This document shows positions 26,287 to 39,999 of a stretch of DNA of 64,000 nucleotides, piece by piece. The notes beneath the pieces were generated by a model. That model was not told the DNA's origin and searched no databases. It saw only the letters and a program-made list of their open reading frames with translations. Numbering within the stretch: the first letter of the stretch is position 1; every line of letters starts with the position of its first letter. This stretch comes from Arbacia lixula (taxonomy: Eukaryota > Echinodermata > Echinoidea > Arbacioida > Arbaciidae). The DNA lies in NCBI GenBank assembly GCA_963669155.1, contig OZ022583.1, positions 2,402,217 to 2,466,216 on the forward strand, in the 5' to 3' direction. Both the position numbers and the translations under genes were made by a program.

Positions 26287-27635
26287 TATGCACCACACAT
26301 TATGGCTCTCTGAGACATATGATGATCATAATTTCCCGCTGGAGATGGGGAAAGGAGAGAATGCATAATTTGCATCGCCGAATGTTGGGGAGTGTAAGTC
26401 AAGCAGTTGGCCTGACAGTGAACCCATGATCAGTCACAGCGCGGCCTCTATTTGCAAAGAGGCTTGTATTTCTACACCTCGAAGGCTAACGGGAACGCAG
26501 CCTTCCCCGCCAGTCGTTTCACAAAAATCTCCCCTATATGGTCGATAATCATTTGCTTTGTGTAGATCTTTTCATTTCTTATGACTAGTCTACTCCGTGC
26601 AGCGAAACAATATGCAGAGTTATAGCTATCTCTCAAAAAGGATCAACATGAATTTTGTCAAGTTATGATTTTCTGCAATGAGGGATTGTATGTGTTTGTT
26701 TGATTTTCTTTTCGTGGAGTATTTAAGGATGATCAGAAGGCTTGCTTTTCGTTTTCTCTCGATAGAGTGATTGAGTTTCGCTCCTTATACTAATGGATAG
26801 CGTTGTCCACGGGGACTGTAACGCATACCCACCGCTCTCCCTCAATGCGCAGCAAGGAAAGGAGTCAATTCAAATGAAACATATCGATCACAAATCTGGT
26901 TCCATGGAACGGAAAAAGAAAAGTAGAGATCGCTCTCATTTAGAGGTATGATGAAAACATTTTCCATATTACCAGCCGGTTCATGTTTACCATGTCAACT
27001 GGGAAGTTTTATCAGCAATAACATTCTCCCTAAACATGTTCGGAAAACAATCACTAATCTAAGTCGCAAAATATCGCATTTAACTTCACAACTCCTTGGA
27101 CATGTTGGAAGAATTGGTAATATTACTTTTTCCCCTGGTAACATGTCTAATAAAGTTCACTCAACCATTAAGTTTGTCATGACACATGATGGAATTACTA
27201 TGTATCTGCGTGTACTATTTAGCATGCAACATAATCATTATTTCAATGAATAATTTACATCGTGTATAGAATGTGTAATCACCATTTAAGTATCTCCGAA
27301 AGAAATTGAGAAATATCGACTCCGTTGCTATTTGTTAAGTTATCTGCTGATGCTGATCAAAAAATCCATAATCATACTAAAACTTTATATAAACTCTCTT
27401 ATAGCTTTGTATGTATTACATGTATTAACTTTCTTTGAGCATAGCAAATCACCTATGAATGATTTTAATACAAAATAGTGGCATTTCGTCATTTTGACTT
27501 CACGACAATAACACAAATGAACGATAATCATGTTCGGGTTTTCTTTCCCGGTTACACATTGTCCTATGTAGCATTTTAAGCACAAATTAACATTTATCCC
27601 TGTCTTGGAAGATGTGTGATTTGATTCATGAAGTT

Positions 27636-27770
27636 ATGTATTATTTATTCATTCATTTATTTATTCTTTTTTTGTTAACAGGGTAGCCCCATCAGTGAGC
27701 TTGACACTGTTCTCCCTGGGGGCCCTGTGTACAAATAACACAATAATACAGAGTAACATGAACATAGATT
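27636..27770 (-). mobile_element. CR1/L2-like LINE 3' tail
   Basis: On the minus strand GTACACAGGGCCCCCAGGGA leads into AGAACAGTG, then GGGGCTACCCTGTTAAC and an AATGA/AATAAA-type short repeat tail (27640-27668). This hairpin-like block before a short tandem tail is typical of CR1/L2-type 3' ends of marine invertebrates. No coding part is left here. Confidence 0.6.
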
Positions 27771-28120
27771 ACACAAACAAATGCTGTAAATCAAAATGCA
27801 ACACAGATCAACTGATGGGGAACATAACAAAAGAAGAAGGTGGACCGATGCTTCCACATGCAGCACTCAAGCGAAACCTCATGAATTGGTGACTAAAATG
27901 ATGTGATTGATACTAAACAGTTATTCCTCCCAGATATGTAGGATAATATACAGAAAGTATAAATACAAGTCCTCTTTCGAAAGACCTATCAACATCGCGT
28001 CTTAGTAAAAGTTAATACCATTTCATGTATACCTGCCAAATATAAAGATCAGATGACATATATTTAACACCGAGTTACATTTCATTCAATTACAGTAAAT
28101 GTGATCATGAGAAAATATAT

Positions 28121-28313
28121 TTTTCAAAGTGCAAGTATACTTGTATTTCACCAAAAATAAAGAGCACAGAAGCAAGAATTATGAAAAAGAGTGTAAGCAT
28201 ACAGCTTGATCATTACAGTTTAATCACTTATGTTAAACATTCTCCCAGACAAACGTAATCGAGCATCAATAATATGTTTTTTCAAAGTGTAAGTATACTT
28301 GTATTTCACCAAA
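28121..28313 (+). repeat. Pair of direct repeats
   Basis: TTTTCAAAGTG, then AAGTATACTTGTATTTCACC, occurs at 28121-28155 and 28279-28313 with one base different. The 158-base spacing suggests a decayed duplication. AAGTATACTT inside is itself a palindrome. Confidence 0.8.
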
Positions 28314-29859
28314 TGTAATTTACCTTATGGAATGAATTAGGCGAGGATTCTTAAATTCTTAAATGATTACTTAAAAAAACGGCTCCCTAACTATGTGAAT
28401 TAATTGAAGTTAATAAATATTAAATTGTCCTGGTAATGCATGTACAATTTATAAAAGAATCGGGAGAGAAATGCCATGTATTTGAATCTAAGTGAAAACT
28501 TATGAGTTTGAAATTTATTCAAATATTGAAGATGGGAAAGAATTACAACCATTACGAAAAATACAATGGGGGCGGATGGGGGAGTTGATTTCTCAGAAAG
28601 CGTCACAGATGCGGAGGATTGCAAAAATCAAAAACAGCGCTGACCAATATTTGATTCTGATAAACAATATCCAAATATAGTAATTTGTCGGATAAACATG
28701 AAAAAGTGACTAGCCATTTACAAAGTAAGCCTTATCTAAGGTCACCAGTCAACATTTGTATGTGTTTAAAATGTAATTGTATATAAAGAATGTACTACTA
28801 GTAGTATAATGCATTCGTAATTACTTTTACAATTTGTTCAGGCGAATCTGCCACAAGCGAAAGCTTCTAGGAATTTCTCCTTCCTACAAACTTATTTGAA
28901 TCGTTATGTATTATTTCCCAAGGTATGAATTTGTTGTTAGTTATATTCTGTGATTATATTCCAATATCTTTAATATGTTTGCCAAATGTATGCCTTTGGT
29001 GTTCTGTTATATATCAAAGATATGATTCAATGTTTGAAGGAAAGTATATTTGATAAGCAAATTGATTAAAACCTCGTACTTTTTTGTATCCTGTTACACG
29101 ACTGTTCATTTACAGCGAAAACTATCCGATTACCCATGGCAGATTTACTGTTAGGATCAACATAAACTATGTATCGCTCTTGATTTCCAAAGAGCAGACA
29201 TCGAAAAGATGACATTCTAACACGCAAGTGTAAGTTACACATTAAGAAGAATAGATAAGACGCATATTTCCACACGCTCAAGGATGATATCAACCCTGAT
29301 GTCGCCTCTGAAAAAAAATGTTAAAAGCCTCTTCTTAGGAAAAGTGTGGCCCATAACCGGGTTACAAAAACACAACAACATGATTTTCTATTCAGAATAG
29401 TGATGATGATGGCGATGAACGTACACAATAATGAAAGCATTTCCATGTGTCAGTTATTCAAAATATTCTAGCCGATATCCCCTTAAACTTGTTATGGTAC
29501 CACGAGTATACTTTGGCACATGTAAGACACACTAATCCATTGGAACAGCATTTTGTCTGGTGTATAAAAACTGTAATGATGGAAAAGGGGTTCTTTGTTT
29601 TCATGCTGAATGTGTAACGGTACATCCCCCTTGTTCATTAGTCAAAAGGTAATGCAGAAATGATGTCCTGAAAGTGGTGTTTGTTTTTTAGGGCAACCAC
29701 TTGGAGTGGAAGGGGTGATTTCGTGCACGACAGAGGGTTTTTTCCCTCCTTCTCTCGTCGCCTCATTCGTTCTTTCATGAATATAAAAGAAATATGTCTC
29801 TCTTTTTTTTTTTTGCTTCCGATCTTACACTTACGCGGCTTGCTAATGCATATCATAGG

Positions 29860-30016
29860 GCGCACCGTTCTCGACCAATCCGCTCTCTCACCGCACTTCA
29901 GATGAGGAGTCGGTCCAATGACGTCATGATTTGTGCCCCAAAATGCACACTCGAAAAATGCGCCACTCAGCATACACGGTGCATGGATCGATCAGCTGCT
30001 CGCATTGTGTGTGTGC

Positions 30017-30066
<50 letters not shown>

Positions 30067-30474
30067 CCGTGCTTACGCGGGATGTGGATGGTAGAGGCAC
30101 GGGAATGAGTGTGCGCTTTCTGGGCTGCTTCGCTTCGGCGTGTGTTGGTAGCTATGGGTATTCGTGCGTGTGTGTGGGGTCGTTCATAATCCCACGACAT
30201 ACGTCAGTAGGGCTCAGTTTAATCTCAGTGTAAGGTGCCGCGTAGACGTGTATCTACCCTTCGAGTACGGGGCTGGTCCTCGTACAACTCACCCATCCTT
30301 CAAGCTGACGAGGTAGCAGGTTCTACCTATATTTATTGCCCCGACGCTGGATTCGTCGCTGGGATTAGAGTAACAAGATATAACCATCATATTTTTATAC
30401 AACGTAGCCATCTTTTAGAAGAAACATCCATTAGTACTCTTGTCATCTTGGAGATCAGGGCTGGACCCTTAATG
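29860..30474 (+). promoter_or_regulatory. Candidate distal promoter and first exon
   Basis: CCAAT boxes occur near 29872 and at 29915-29919; the second overlaps TGACGTCA (29919-29926), a CRE. A (GT)n tract follows, then a CpG-richer stretch ending in the excellent donor ATG|GTAAGT at 30475. A frame opening at 30235 reaches that donor in phase 0 (80 codons, ending AGPLM) but matches no family I know. It could be an upstream exon of the receptor or of nothing. Confidence 0.25.
30006..30063. repeat. (GT)n microsatellite
   Basis: About 45 bases of pure (GT)n, inside the candidate distal first exon. Confidence 0.95.
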
Positions 30475-30479
30475 GTAAG

Positions 30480-33400
30480 TCGTGCTCGCATCCTTTCTAC
30501 CCATCCTCTCCCCTATCTATGCCCTACCTCTCCCACCTCTATACCCCTCTCCTCCTCCACCCCCTCCCACTTCAATCTACCCTACCGCAAAGCTTACTCA
30601 TAAGACTGTGATTATTTTAAATTTGACTGGGATTTGAATTGATTATCATCGTGTGTCGTGTGCGTGTGCGTATATCTGTATGTATGAGTGATGTACGTAG
30701 ATACGACTCTAATCCTGCCCTCCTATTATTTTTTTTGTCCATAATCATAAACAAGGCGAGGAGAATAGGCCTACGCCAGGCCAATGTCACGCCTAGATAT
30801 GAATATGTCACATAATTATCTATGTGTGTTTTCGTCTCTGCATCTCGTCTGCGCAATTCAGTGTGTCCTCTTTTTGATATCGTCACTAATGCCGTACAGT
30901 TACACCCGTTGTAGTGTGCTCAGTTTGTGACGAAAACTTGAATGCCTTAGAGAAACCAATGCAACTCGCACATGGCCTAAAGTACATTCCACACCATGCC
31001 ATACAGACGAGGCGCATTGGTAAAGGTGCTGTACCTCTTTCATTGGCCTAACCTATAAAGGTGCGTATAATCACAATACAACAAGAAAATACTGCTCAGA
31101 ATAATAGGAATTGTAAATTTGCATTTGAAAAAGAGGATGATCCTGTGAGGCTACATGTACAATAAATATCTTGTTCATGCCCTATTTGAGTTCTACGCCG
31201 CTGTTCACTGGGGCTATAATGTTGAATTTATGGTTCATGCTTGACATTCTGTTTGTCTTCCTAAGAGATACGCTGCATTTACACCCCCCCCCCCACACAC
31301 ACACACACCGAAAAGAATGGACTCTATCCAATATCATAATTCATGTCTGACATTCGTTATTATCTCATCATGACTCACAAAGTTTGACTCCAGACAAGGT
31401 TCACGATTCAAATACACAAACGCCTAGTCTTATCTTCTCACTAACTGAACTTTGCTCAAACTTTGTAAAAAAAACCTGGCGAGAAGTAAATTTGTATACC
31501 GGTAGACTATTATAGGCTACGGAAATCAAACAGTGGTATCCTCCTAATTCGTATCAATTTGTTTGTTCAAAATTGGGACGTCGTGGTCCTGTCAAGTATG
31601 ATAAATCATAACGAGCATAAGCAGTCACGTGGGCTTTGTTTTGGGGGCGTGTGGTACAGGCTGGTATTTGTTGAGAAAGGAGCAGTAGTATTGACTTAGT
31701 ATTACCAGCGCTCAACTTTTGGTGACACGTCCTGCTAAAAATGGAAAATGACTGCATGTCTTTATTTCATTGTTCAGTTTGCACAGGGGGTCGTGAATGA
31801 ATCCGCGAGTGTGCGTGTGTGTGTACTCACGGGTGGCGTCAACAAACTATCCCAGTCAGTTTCTATACTCAAACCCACCCAACCGAACCGAGCCGGGCAG
31901 CAACAGTACAGGAATATTGACAGAGTGTGCTCCCAATATCTCGCTTCATTAGTGCAAGCACACGATGCGTGTTAATGATGGACAGAAGTTGCAGGCAATC
32001 CCGGACCTATTATCCGGGGGATAACAATCCTGAACATTCAGGATGGTGTATCATTTTAAGGGCATTGCGTATGGAAGTCATCGAGGGCGTCTATGCCAAC
32101 TGCAGTCAAACGCCTATCAAATCAACAGATGAGCACATCACAATCAGGGATATAATTTATATACACCCTTGATACATTATAGACCATTCCGGGATTAGAG
32201 AGCGCTTATAACTTCCCAAGTGTCATATGTACTCCTTTACTCCTTTTTATCTGATGATCACGCTAACCTTTTAGAATCCAGTGGGTTCTTGGATATCAAA
32301 TTAGTTGGCTCTCACTCGTCGCATATCAAAAGTCATGTACGTAAAGATACGAGAGCAATAACAAGTATTGTCATTGAATTGACATTTTGAATAGATTTTG
32401 AACTTGGTCGCTAACATACATGACAACAGGAAAGAAGACAAAAATACATGTTATCGAAAGCAACATGTGTAATGTTTCTTTCACATTTTATGACCGTACA
32501 TGTCATAATGTGCCGGTTATGACGATCAAACATATATGCCTGTCTAGGGTTGAAAAAAAATAAAAAAAACACATGTAAATTGTTGTTTGTACCATGTGCC
32601 ATTAGTATTATCTATTCTTGTTATGATGATGATAAGTGTCATAGTGCGAACTGGTAATGAATATCTGGTAACCATGGTAACGCGTAGATGGAAACAATGA
32701 CAGTGATATTAATTGTTCTGTTCACTATCATGGCATTTCGCCCACAGCAGGGACGTGTAATCTAAAACTAAAGGGAATCTCATTAGACGTGCCCGGGAGC
32801 GCTATGCAGTAGTTAGCAACAAATAATTATATAAAGATATGAAGCTAGACATAATACAAATAAAATACAACGTGTTGGAAGGTAATACATCCCGGGAATA
32901 ATCATTCATATTCCATCATTATTCATGACTATGAATACTGTCATTTGTTACAATGGTTCTGTTTGGTTTGGTTTATGCTGCTATCACAGTGTGACACATA
33001 ATTATCAATAACGTGTGTCCAAGCCAAACTGTTTCGATCTAAGCGTAAGATGACGTACAAGGTACGCCACCATGTCGTTTTAATGCGCCGCTCCGGAGGG
33101 AGATGGTGGAAAATGGGCCGTTGGACTTCAAAGATAATGGGTTTATTGAAAATCAATCGTTGCGTCCAACGGACAATAACCCGTGATGATGTCTGATTTT
33201 ATTTCATAAAACAAAGAAATCCACACCTCGAAGCTTTGGCGTTGATCTGTATTCAATTTGCCCCAACAAGATTTGCCTACGCCATGACTGGTCTGAAGAT
33301 TCGTTTCCCCTTGGGTATCTGGGCAAAGACGTCAGTTCTTTCAGACATCGATTCTGCTTCCGGGAAGGCTGGTAGCATTGAACGAATTATGATGGCAACA

Positions 33401-33765
33401 TAATTTAGTAAAGAGAGGCGAATGGCCTGGCTGAGGAAAATTGGAAGAGTTCTCTTGCGTACGTGGGACACGTTGAATTAGCATGGTTAGTGTGGCGGTT
33501 CTCTTTAAGGCAGTTTAAGACGATGTCCCAAGGATAAAGAGGCTAGGAGGCATCTTGCGACACGATGTCGACTAAGCACGATGGCATACCGTTTGGCTTG
33601 GGGAGTATGGGCAGGATGGGTGTAGGGGAATAGGAAGATCTATACGGCGCATTGATTATGTGCTGGGGGAGAAGTGAAGGTTGGTGCGTATTATCGAACC
33701 GACAGAGAATGTGAAAAAAAAAATGTGTGTGTGATGATAATATGAAGCCGTCGTGTCTTCCACTT
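30480..33765. other. Gene-poor stretch
   Basis: A C run leads into a short (CA)n near 31285-31307. No supported exon. Confidence 0.5.
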
Positions 33766-33767
33766 CC

Positions 33768-33772
33768 CTCCC

Positions 33773-33833
<61 letters not shown>

Positions 33834-34157
33834 TCCATCACTACTACCCAGTCCATCTAACTGCCCCTCTCCCTGTCTGTCTCTCTGTCTGTCTCTCTGT
33901 CTGCCTGTTTGTCCCTCTCATCCTCTCTCTCTCTCGCCTCCCCCTACCTCACATTCTTTTTTTTCCCCCGACCCCGTTCTCACTCTCCTTTCTCTCTCTA
34001 CTCACCATAGCCTCTGCCCTATTACACCTCTTCCTATCACATCCATAATATGTATCCACTATCCATTCGTATTCCTCCTCAGCTCATACAGGGTGCCGTG
34101 GTCTAGATATCGCACTAGAACGGGCATGATAGGGCAGAGAGAGAGAGAGAGGGAGGG

Positions 34158-34188
<31 letters not shown>

Positions 34189-34275
34189 GAGAGAGAGCAT
34201 GTATGAAAGAGATGTAGGGGACAGAGGAGGAGAGAATGAGATAGAGAGAGGGGGGGGGGGGTGGGCAGAAAGATA
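33768..34275. repeat. (CT)n to (GA)n strand-switch cluster
   Basis: C run and (CT)n at about 33770-33835, T/C-rich sequence to about 34080, then (GA)n at about 34136-34198 and a G run near 34250-34261. Pyrimidine and purine arrays face each other 300 bases apart. Confidence 0.9.
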
Positions 34276-34279
34276 GAGA

Positions 34280-37225
34280 GAGAGAGTTTTTAGAAGGAAG
34301 GGAGCAGAGGAGGGGTAAATGATAATCAAGGAAACAGAGTTTGCATAGGGGACATTAACGGGTCATCTGATATGTTTTCATTCGAACCGCCAGTCTAGGG
34401 ATTTTGTAATAAAAATTACTTCCGCAGAATGAAACACTAGCAGAAAATCTCTCATTGTTAATTGTTCAGGAGACACTTTCTCACTAGATTGGCCGCACAC
34501 TGAATGCATGAAATTGTTGCATACACAGCAATAGAAAAGACACGTTTTCAAAATGGAACATAAAAGAACAAAGATTTTAAGTGCATTTGTGTTTTGTGCT
34601 GAATAATTTTAATACATTTTAAGAGAACGTTTGCTCTGAATGATAAATTATTTTGCCAATCATTGCTGTTCCCGAAATAGAAATAACCACACAATGTGTC
34701 TCCTATTTTGGGAGATCAGTCAAGCACGAAAAATTGCATTCCATAAGCATAAGTCTGTACGTCATACCATACTTTTTGTGTAACCATTTCCGTTTAAATC
34801 ATAATCTGAGTACAAAGGAGAGAAACAGACCGACAAAAATCTCGCTGCGTTATCTATTTATGTGTGTATGTGCAAAATCATTGAAATGTGACGGGTTACA
34901 ATAGCGGTCCTGTCGCTGACGCAAGTTGGCTGTTTGTATGGCCGTCATAGCACTAGCTTCTTGTTCGTCGGCTCCATTCATCATTTTGTGACTAACTCCA
35001 AACTCTTTGGTTCTCCACGGGGCCTGCCCAAAAATGCTATATATACGTTTTCTCCTTTGTCATACCCCAAAGAAGTATATTTAGAATCACATCGTGACAT
35101 GTGACTAGATTCATAGATGTTATGATTTGTAGCAGGAAATGTTTCGGTCATTCATTTTTACGACCCCCCCCAAGTATTCATGCTTCAAGTAAGTTATGTA
35201 TATATATGTTATGTATATCTCCAACTAGTTAGGTAGATGAGTGCATAGTCAGATGCATATCATCTTGATCTGTCGATGAAGACTCAAAGCATGCTTAAGC
35301 AAATAGCAAAGCTAGCATTTGTAGATAGCAACAGAAATCCTACGAAAAGAGAAAAACGAATGTCATTAAAGCAAAAAAGGAAAGAAGTACAAGCTGTACA
35401 TTGAAAGGCAATAATATTACCTCCTCCGTGTTTATGGTTGTACGATATGCTTTCAAAGATTCTGATGCTGATAAAAGAAGCCCGATTTCGCGGCTTTTTG
35501 GAGGCGTTTATTGTGCGGAGTGCTGGTTTGGTGTAAGGTGTAACTGATATCATCAACTTCCGGCCGTGTTCTGCAATTTCCTAACAACTCTTCTCTTCGA
35601 AGGCGCGAGCAAGAAAGCTACCCAGCGAGTAAGACACTCCGAGCTCCATGATTCAATCAATTCTGTCTTTGTTGAATAGTTGTGGCCGCCTGATAAATCG
35701 TTTTAGAAATCTAAGACTTTACTCGTAGCTTCAATACACACATCTGAGCACAAACCATATTTTTTTAAAAGAGCCTAATTAAATCTGTCCTTTTCTTTCC
35801 GGCACCTGACTTCTAGTGTCATTTCATCAATGGAAAATATTGAGTGAAATATGGACGATTGAATTAATTGCCGTCACGAATATCAGTTGAACTCAGTTGA
35901 TAAATTTGGTCGTCTTTGGTAAACATTAACATAAGATAATGCGTAATATAAAGAATAAATCACAATGGCACAGCTATTATAAACAAAACACGTACCATAT
36001 GTACTACCATAATAGATTTTAACTTTTGCCGTAGAATTTGGCTCTTTTAATTTTGTATCTCAGCTGCTCGTCATGTATTCATCCCCACCTCCCCTCGATC
36101 CTTCCCCGCAAAACAAGACGATCATTTTATGGCCTAATTATCTCTCTACCTGGTTAGTGATGCTTTCCATCCGTTACCATGGAAATTATGATCTCCATCT
36201 TTTTCTGTCGAAACTCGTGCCGCTGATGCCTCGTGAATGCCCAAGCCCCGTGTAATCTCTAAGGAGCGTTTACAATGATTAGCTCTCCAGGCGGTGAGTT
36301 TGACGATGGCAACAGCAACACGCATTCCATACTTCATGTTGTCTCTTCTGGGCATCCCATCGTTCTCATTGGCCAAATGGGATGGAATTACAAACCACTT
36401 TTTATCTTCTTTTTTTAGATCCCTTTCCGGAAGCACCAAAAAGAAACACATCTACGTAAATTTCTTAAATATAGCTATTTCCGATTATACTGACTGTCGG
36501 TGCCAAGATACAGACGCTGTTTTCAACCGTTCAGCCTATCAAACTACCCGGAAAATCATCATTCAATTCCTCATAATTTATAACTAGAAAATGTTGATAG
36601 TTTACACCCACTTCTTGGAAAGTATATCAAACGTATTTTTAATCCGCTCAACCTGTCTAGAAGAAATACGTTCGCAACACCTTTCTTATATCGGTCAGTA
36701 AGAGTTGTCACACAAGAATACAGGTACAAGAACATATATCTTGCGTCCTTCATACAGTACTACCCTAAGACAAATGCCGTACAGTTAAAAAAAAAACCTC
36801 TTAATGTTTTATCTTTTCCTTTCCGTACTTTACTTCGTAATATGCGACTTTACATTGTGGCGCCTGTAGCTACTGCCTACTACGTGTATATCCGCTCAAA
36901 TCCCTGGGCAAAACGGTTCCGTTTTTCTTCCCCTCTTCTCCCCGAAATGAAACGGCTCTCTAAGGAGCTGGCTATTTCCAGCCAACTCTGATCAGCATTT
37001 TCTCCGCGTAAGCATAATATTTTCATAATTTGGGAGAATTGAAGAGGGCAGTGCCGTACGGTCGCGAAGCAGTGGTTTTTTCACTGCTAAACCGGGAAAG
37101 GGGGTGTCATAACTATTGAATTATTGAGAGGGTCTAAGCTTATGTGTACATAGTGTATCTACAATGATTGGCCGACAGCGTGCTGCCTCCTCTATCCAGA
37201 CAGTGGAAGACGGGTTGGTCATACA
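34280..37225. other. Gene-poor AT-rich stretch
   Basis: No repeat array or conserved frame recognised. Confidence 0.5.
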
Positions 37226-37229
37226 TCAC

Positions 37230-37240
37230 ACTACTACTAC

Positions 37241-37297
<57 letters not shown>

Positions 37298-37317
37298 AAG
37301 TAGTAGTAGTAGTAGTA

Positions 37318-37375
<58 letters not shown>

Positions 37376-37440
37376 AATAGTAGTACTAGTAGTAGTAGTA
37401 TATGTTGTTGTAGTGGTGGAAGTAGTAGTAGTAGCAGCAA
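37230..37440. repeat. (ACT)n/(AGT)n array with inverted junction
   Basis: Four ACT units turn directly into (AGT)n at 37240-37242, forming a perfect palindrome about the centre TAG/CTA; the AGT array continues to about 37372 and decays to 37440. Confidence 0.95.
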
Positions 37441-37444
37441 TATT

Positions 37445-39999
37445 GGTAGTAACAATTATAAGTATATTCATCGTCATTATATTAGTAAATCACGATATGA
37501 TTAACAGGAATTTATAAAGAAAGGTTGACGATTAAAAAAAATGTGTTGTTATCCCTTCCAGTAGGTATGGCTTCTTTTGTGAACATTCTTGAGGTGGGAA
37601 TTGTCATTGATTGAGCGGTATTTTTAGAGCGTGGTGTTTTCGGATAGATTGTCACAACCGCCGACTAAGGGAAAGTAAGGATTAAATGAGGGAGGCGCAT
37701 TCAAGCTATTTAAAACCAATTACTGACGTACTCACTCTTAATTCAATTCCACGTGAAGGCTTTATAGATTCCTATACAGATATAATCCTCGCACCAGAAG
37801 ATAAATTGTTTAACTCAGAAATAACAACTTCAGTGCTGTGTTTACATCTTAACTGGACGCCTGCTGGTCAAATACAAAGTCTACAAGTAGTTGTTGTTTC
37901 AGACATGGCGATCTTCAAGCCAGGTGACTCTCCTTCATGTGTGAATGTTAGTTGTTAGCTATACAACGAAACCCCCTCATCACGATCATGCCTCTCGGCT
38001 AAACTTGCACAAATAGGCGCAAAATTTGACCGTTTTCTCAATTCCTTCAACAAAACACAAACAAAACACGGGATCCATTTACAAAATTACAACCATAAGA
38101 AAACACAAGAGTCCTTTCTCTTTTTCTCTATCCCTCCGCTACCCTAGTCTATCTCCCTTTTTTCTCTCTCGTTTTGTAGGAAAGCTTTCCACATAATTCA
38201 TAACAGAATTGTCGCTGCTCGGAAGATTCGGCTATTTCTTGGCTTGAAATATGCGATACCCTTCTCCTGCGGCGCTTCATTGACCGGTGAAATACAGACG
38301 GTAATCTGACACGGAATTTCTTCGTACTCCCTCACAATCCGACTTCTGCCAGGAACAAAGAAAGATACAAACAAAGAAACAAACAAACACACACACAAAC
38401 TCCACTATTTCTAAGCAATTTGTTTCTGTCTCTCTCATGTAAAATATCAACAGTTCACAATAGTGTTTATAACATTAGAGGTTGTGCTATATATTCTAAG
38501 TAAACAAATGAGTGTGGCATTGCTTACTCATGGTACGACCCGAAAGTTTGAGAGAACGGGAGCAGGGAAGGGGGATGTTAGTTATTCAACCTCATGTTGA
38601 CAAAGGTCTCGCGGGATTTTAAAGAGATTGTAAGGTGTGGATTCCACCTGGGAACGAGTCTGTTTACAAACAGGACACGTATGGGGGTTGTTGTCGTCTG
38701 CCCCGTTGACATATCGCTGACAATCAGGGGAGTTTTAGGTGACACCTGAATGTCAACTTGGGCATAAGATATCAGGCTAGTTCCTGCAATAGGAGATGAG
38801 AAGAAAGAGTGATAGAGGCAAAATGCGATCGAATACACAACAACGAGAAGTTACGGCGAGTTAATACGGAGAAAACGAAAAAATGGATGCTCTAATTGTT
38901 TTTCTTGATCATTCCTCCTGAATTGTTTTTAATTGTATGATTTGTTTACAAATCCAAGACGTATTCAATTTTTCACAACTTCTCTTGTTACAGTTTTGTT
39001 AGGTGCATACTCGCGAAAATTCGAGTGAATGAAATTAATATCTTTTCCAGCGCATTAGAATTAAGAAGAATATTGATCACTTTCTCCGAAGAAAATAAGG
39101 CAGATTTTCCTCAGTCTGTATGTTCATGAAGGATCGGTTTTCATTTTGTTTCCCTTCGATTTGTTTACTTTCTTCTTGGATTGTTCGGCATTCAATATCG
39201 CGTGTCTTCATTTCAGAATAGCGTCCTCAGCGGCAGAGTGCGAACTTTTTTTTTTCATCCTGTTGCGAAAGATTTGCAACACTGATTACGTCGCTGTGCA
39301 CTTTGATGGTTCATATGTCAGGGCCCCTTTCACTTTCCCTCCTGGATCGATCAGGCCCTTCGAGTGGATCACGGGGTTTAAGGGGGATTAACACGACTTA
39401 AAACGATACGGTAGTGCATTCTTAAGGTGGGCCCCGTTGTTTTATGACGATTCCATGATAGCTCTTGAAGTCACAATGTCGAGTTAATTGACAGTAAATT
39501 CAGATAGACCGTTATATGTGTTTTGGGTTCCCCCTCCTCACCACTTACTCACGCATACCCATTCACAGACACATAAGCATGTGTCAGATACGAGTTGGAA
39601 GTGTGGTCTGGAAACCTAAACTACACTTCCATGGGCGCCTGTCCAATTGTCTTTGAGCAGTCACGTGACACGACCTCCTGTTATAAGCACACATGCATGA
39701 CCATGTGGCTTGCACCCCTGTACGTAGACGGTTAGCCCACTGGACGCAGTGAAGAAGATTTTGATGCAGCTATTATGGACAATTTATTATCCCTGATTAA
39801 CAACAAATTAACCGTTTCCATTTGTATGATATATTTTAGGCTTGAACTTATTTAAATAGTCATATATGTGTAAGCCTAAGAAGCCACTGAGCAGGGAAGC
39901 AGGCGCTCAAGGTGACGATGTTTTTGTCGCACGAACTCCGCCTCCCATACAGGTCAGTTGACGCGTATTTCTCCCACCCCCGAAGAATGGACTCGACCA
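37445..39999. other. Gene-poor stretch
   Basis: A 90-codon frame at 37686 has normal composition but no family match by eye; otherwise nothing. Confidence 0.5.

Larger units (their letters stand above)
25020..29780. other. AT-rich intergenic or intronic DNA
   Basis: Apart from the CA array at 26.2 kb, LINE tail at 27.6 kb and direct repeats at 28.1 kb, nothing is recognised. A 101-codon frame at 26948 has ordinary composition but no known motif. Confidence 0.5.

Noticed and set aside
30310-30331. let-7-like word GAGGTAGCAGGTTCTACC
   Set aside because: It matches only part of let-7, is palindromic by itself and lacks the expected hairpin partner downstream.
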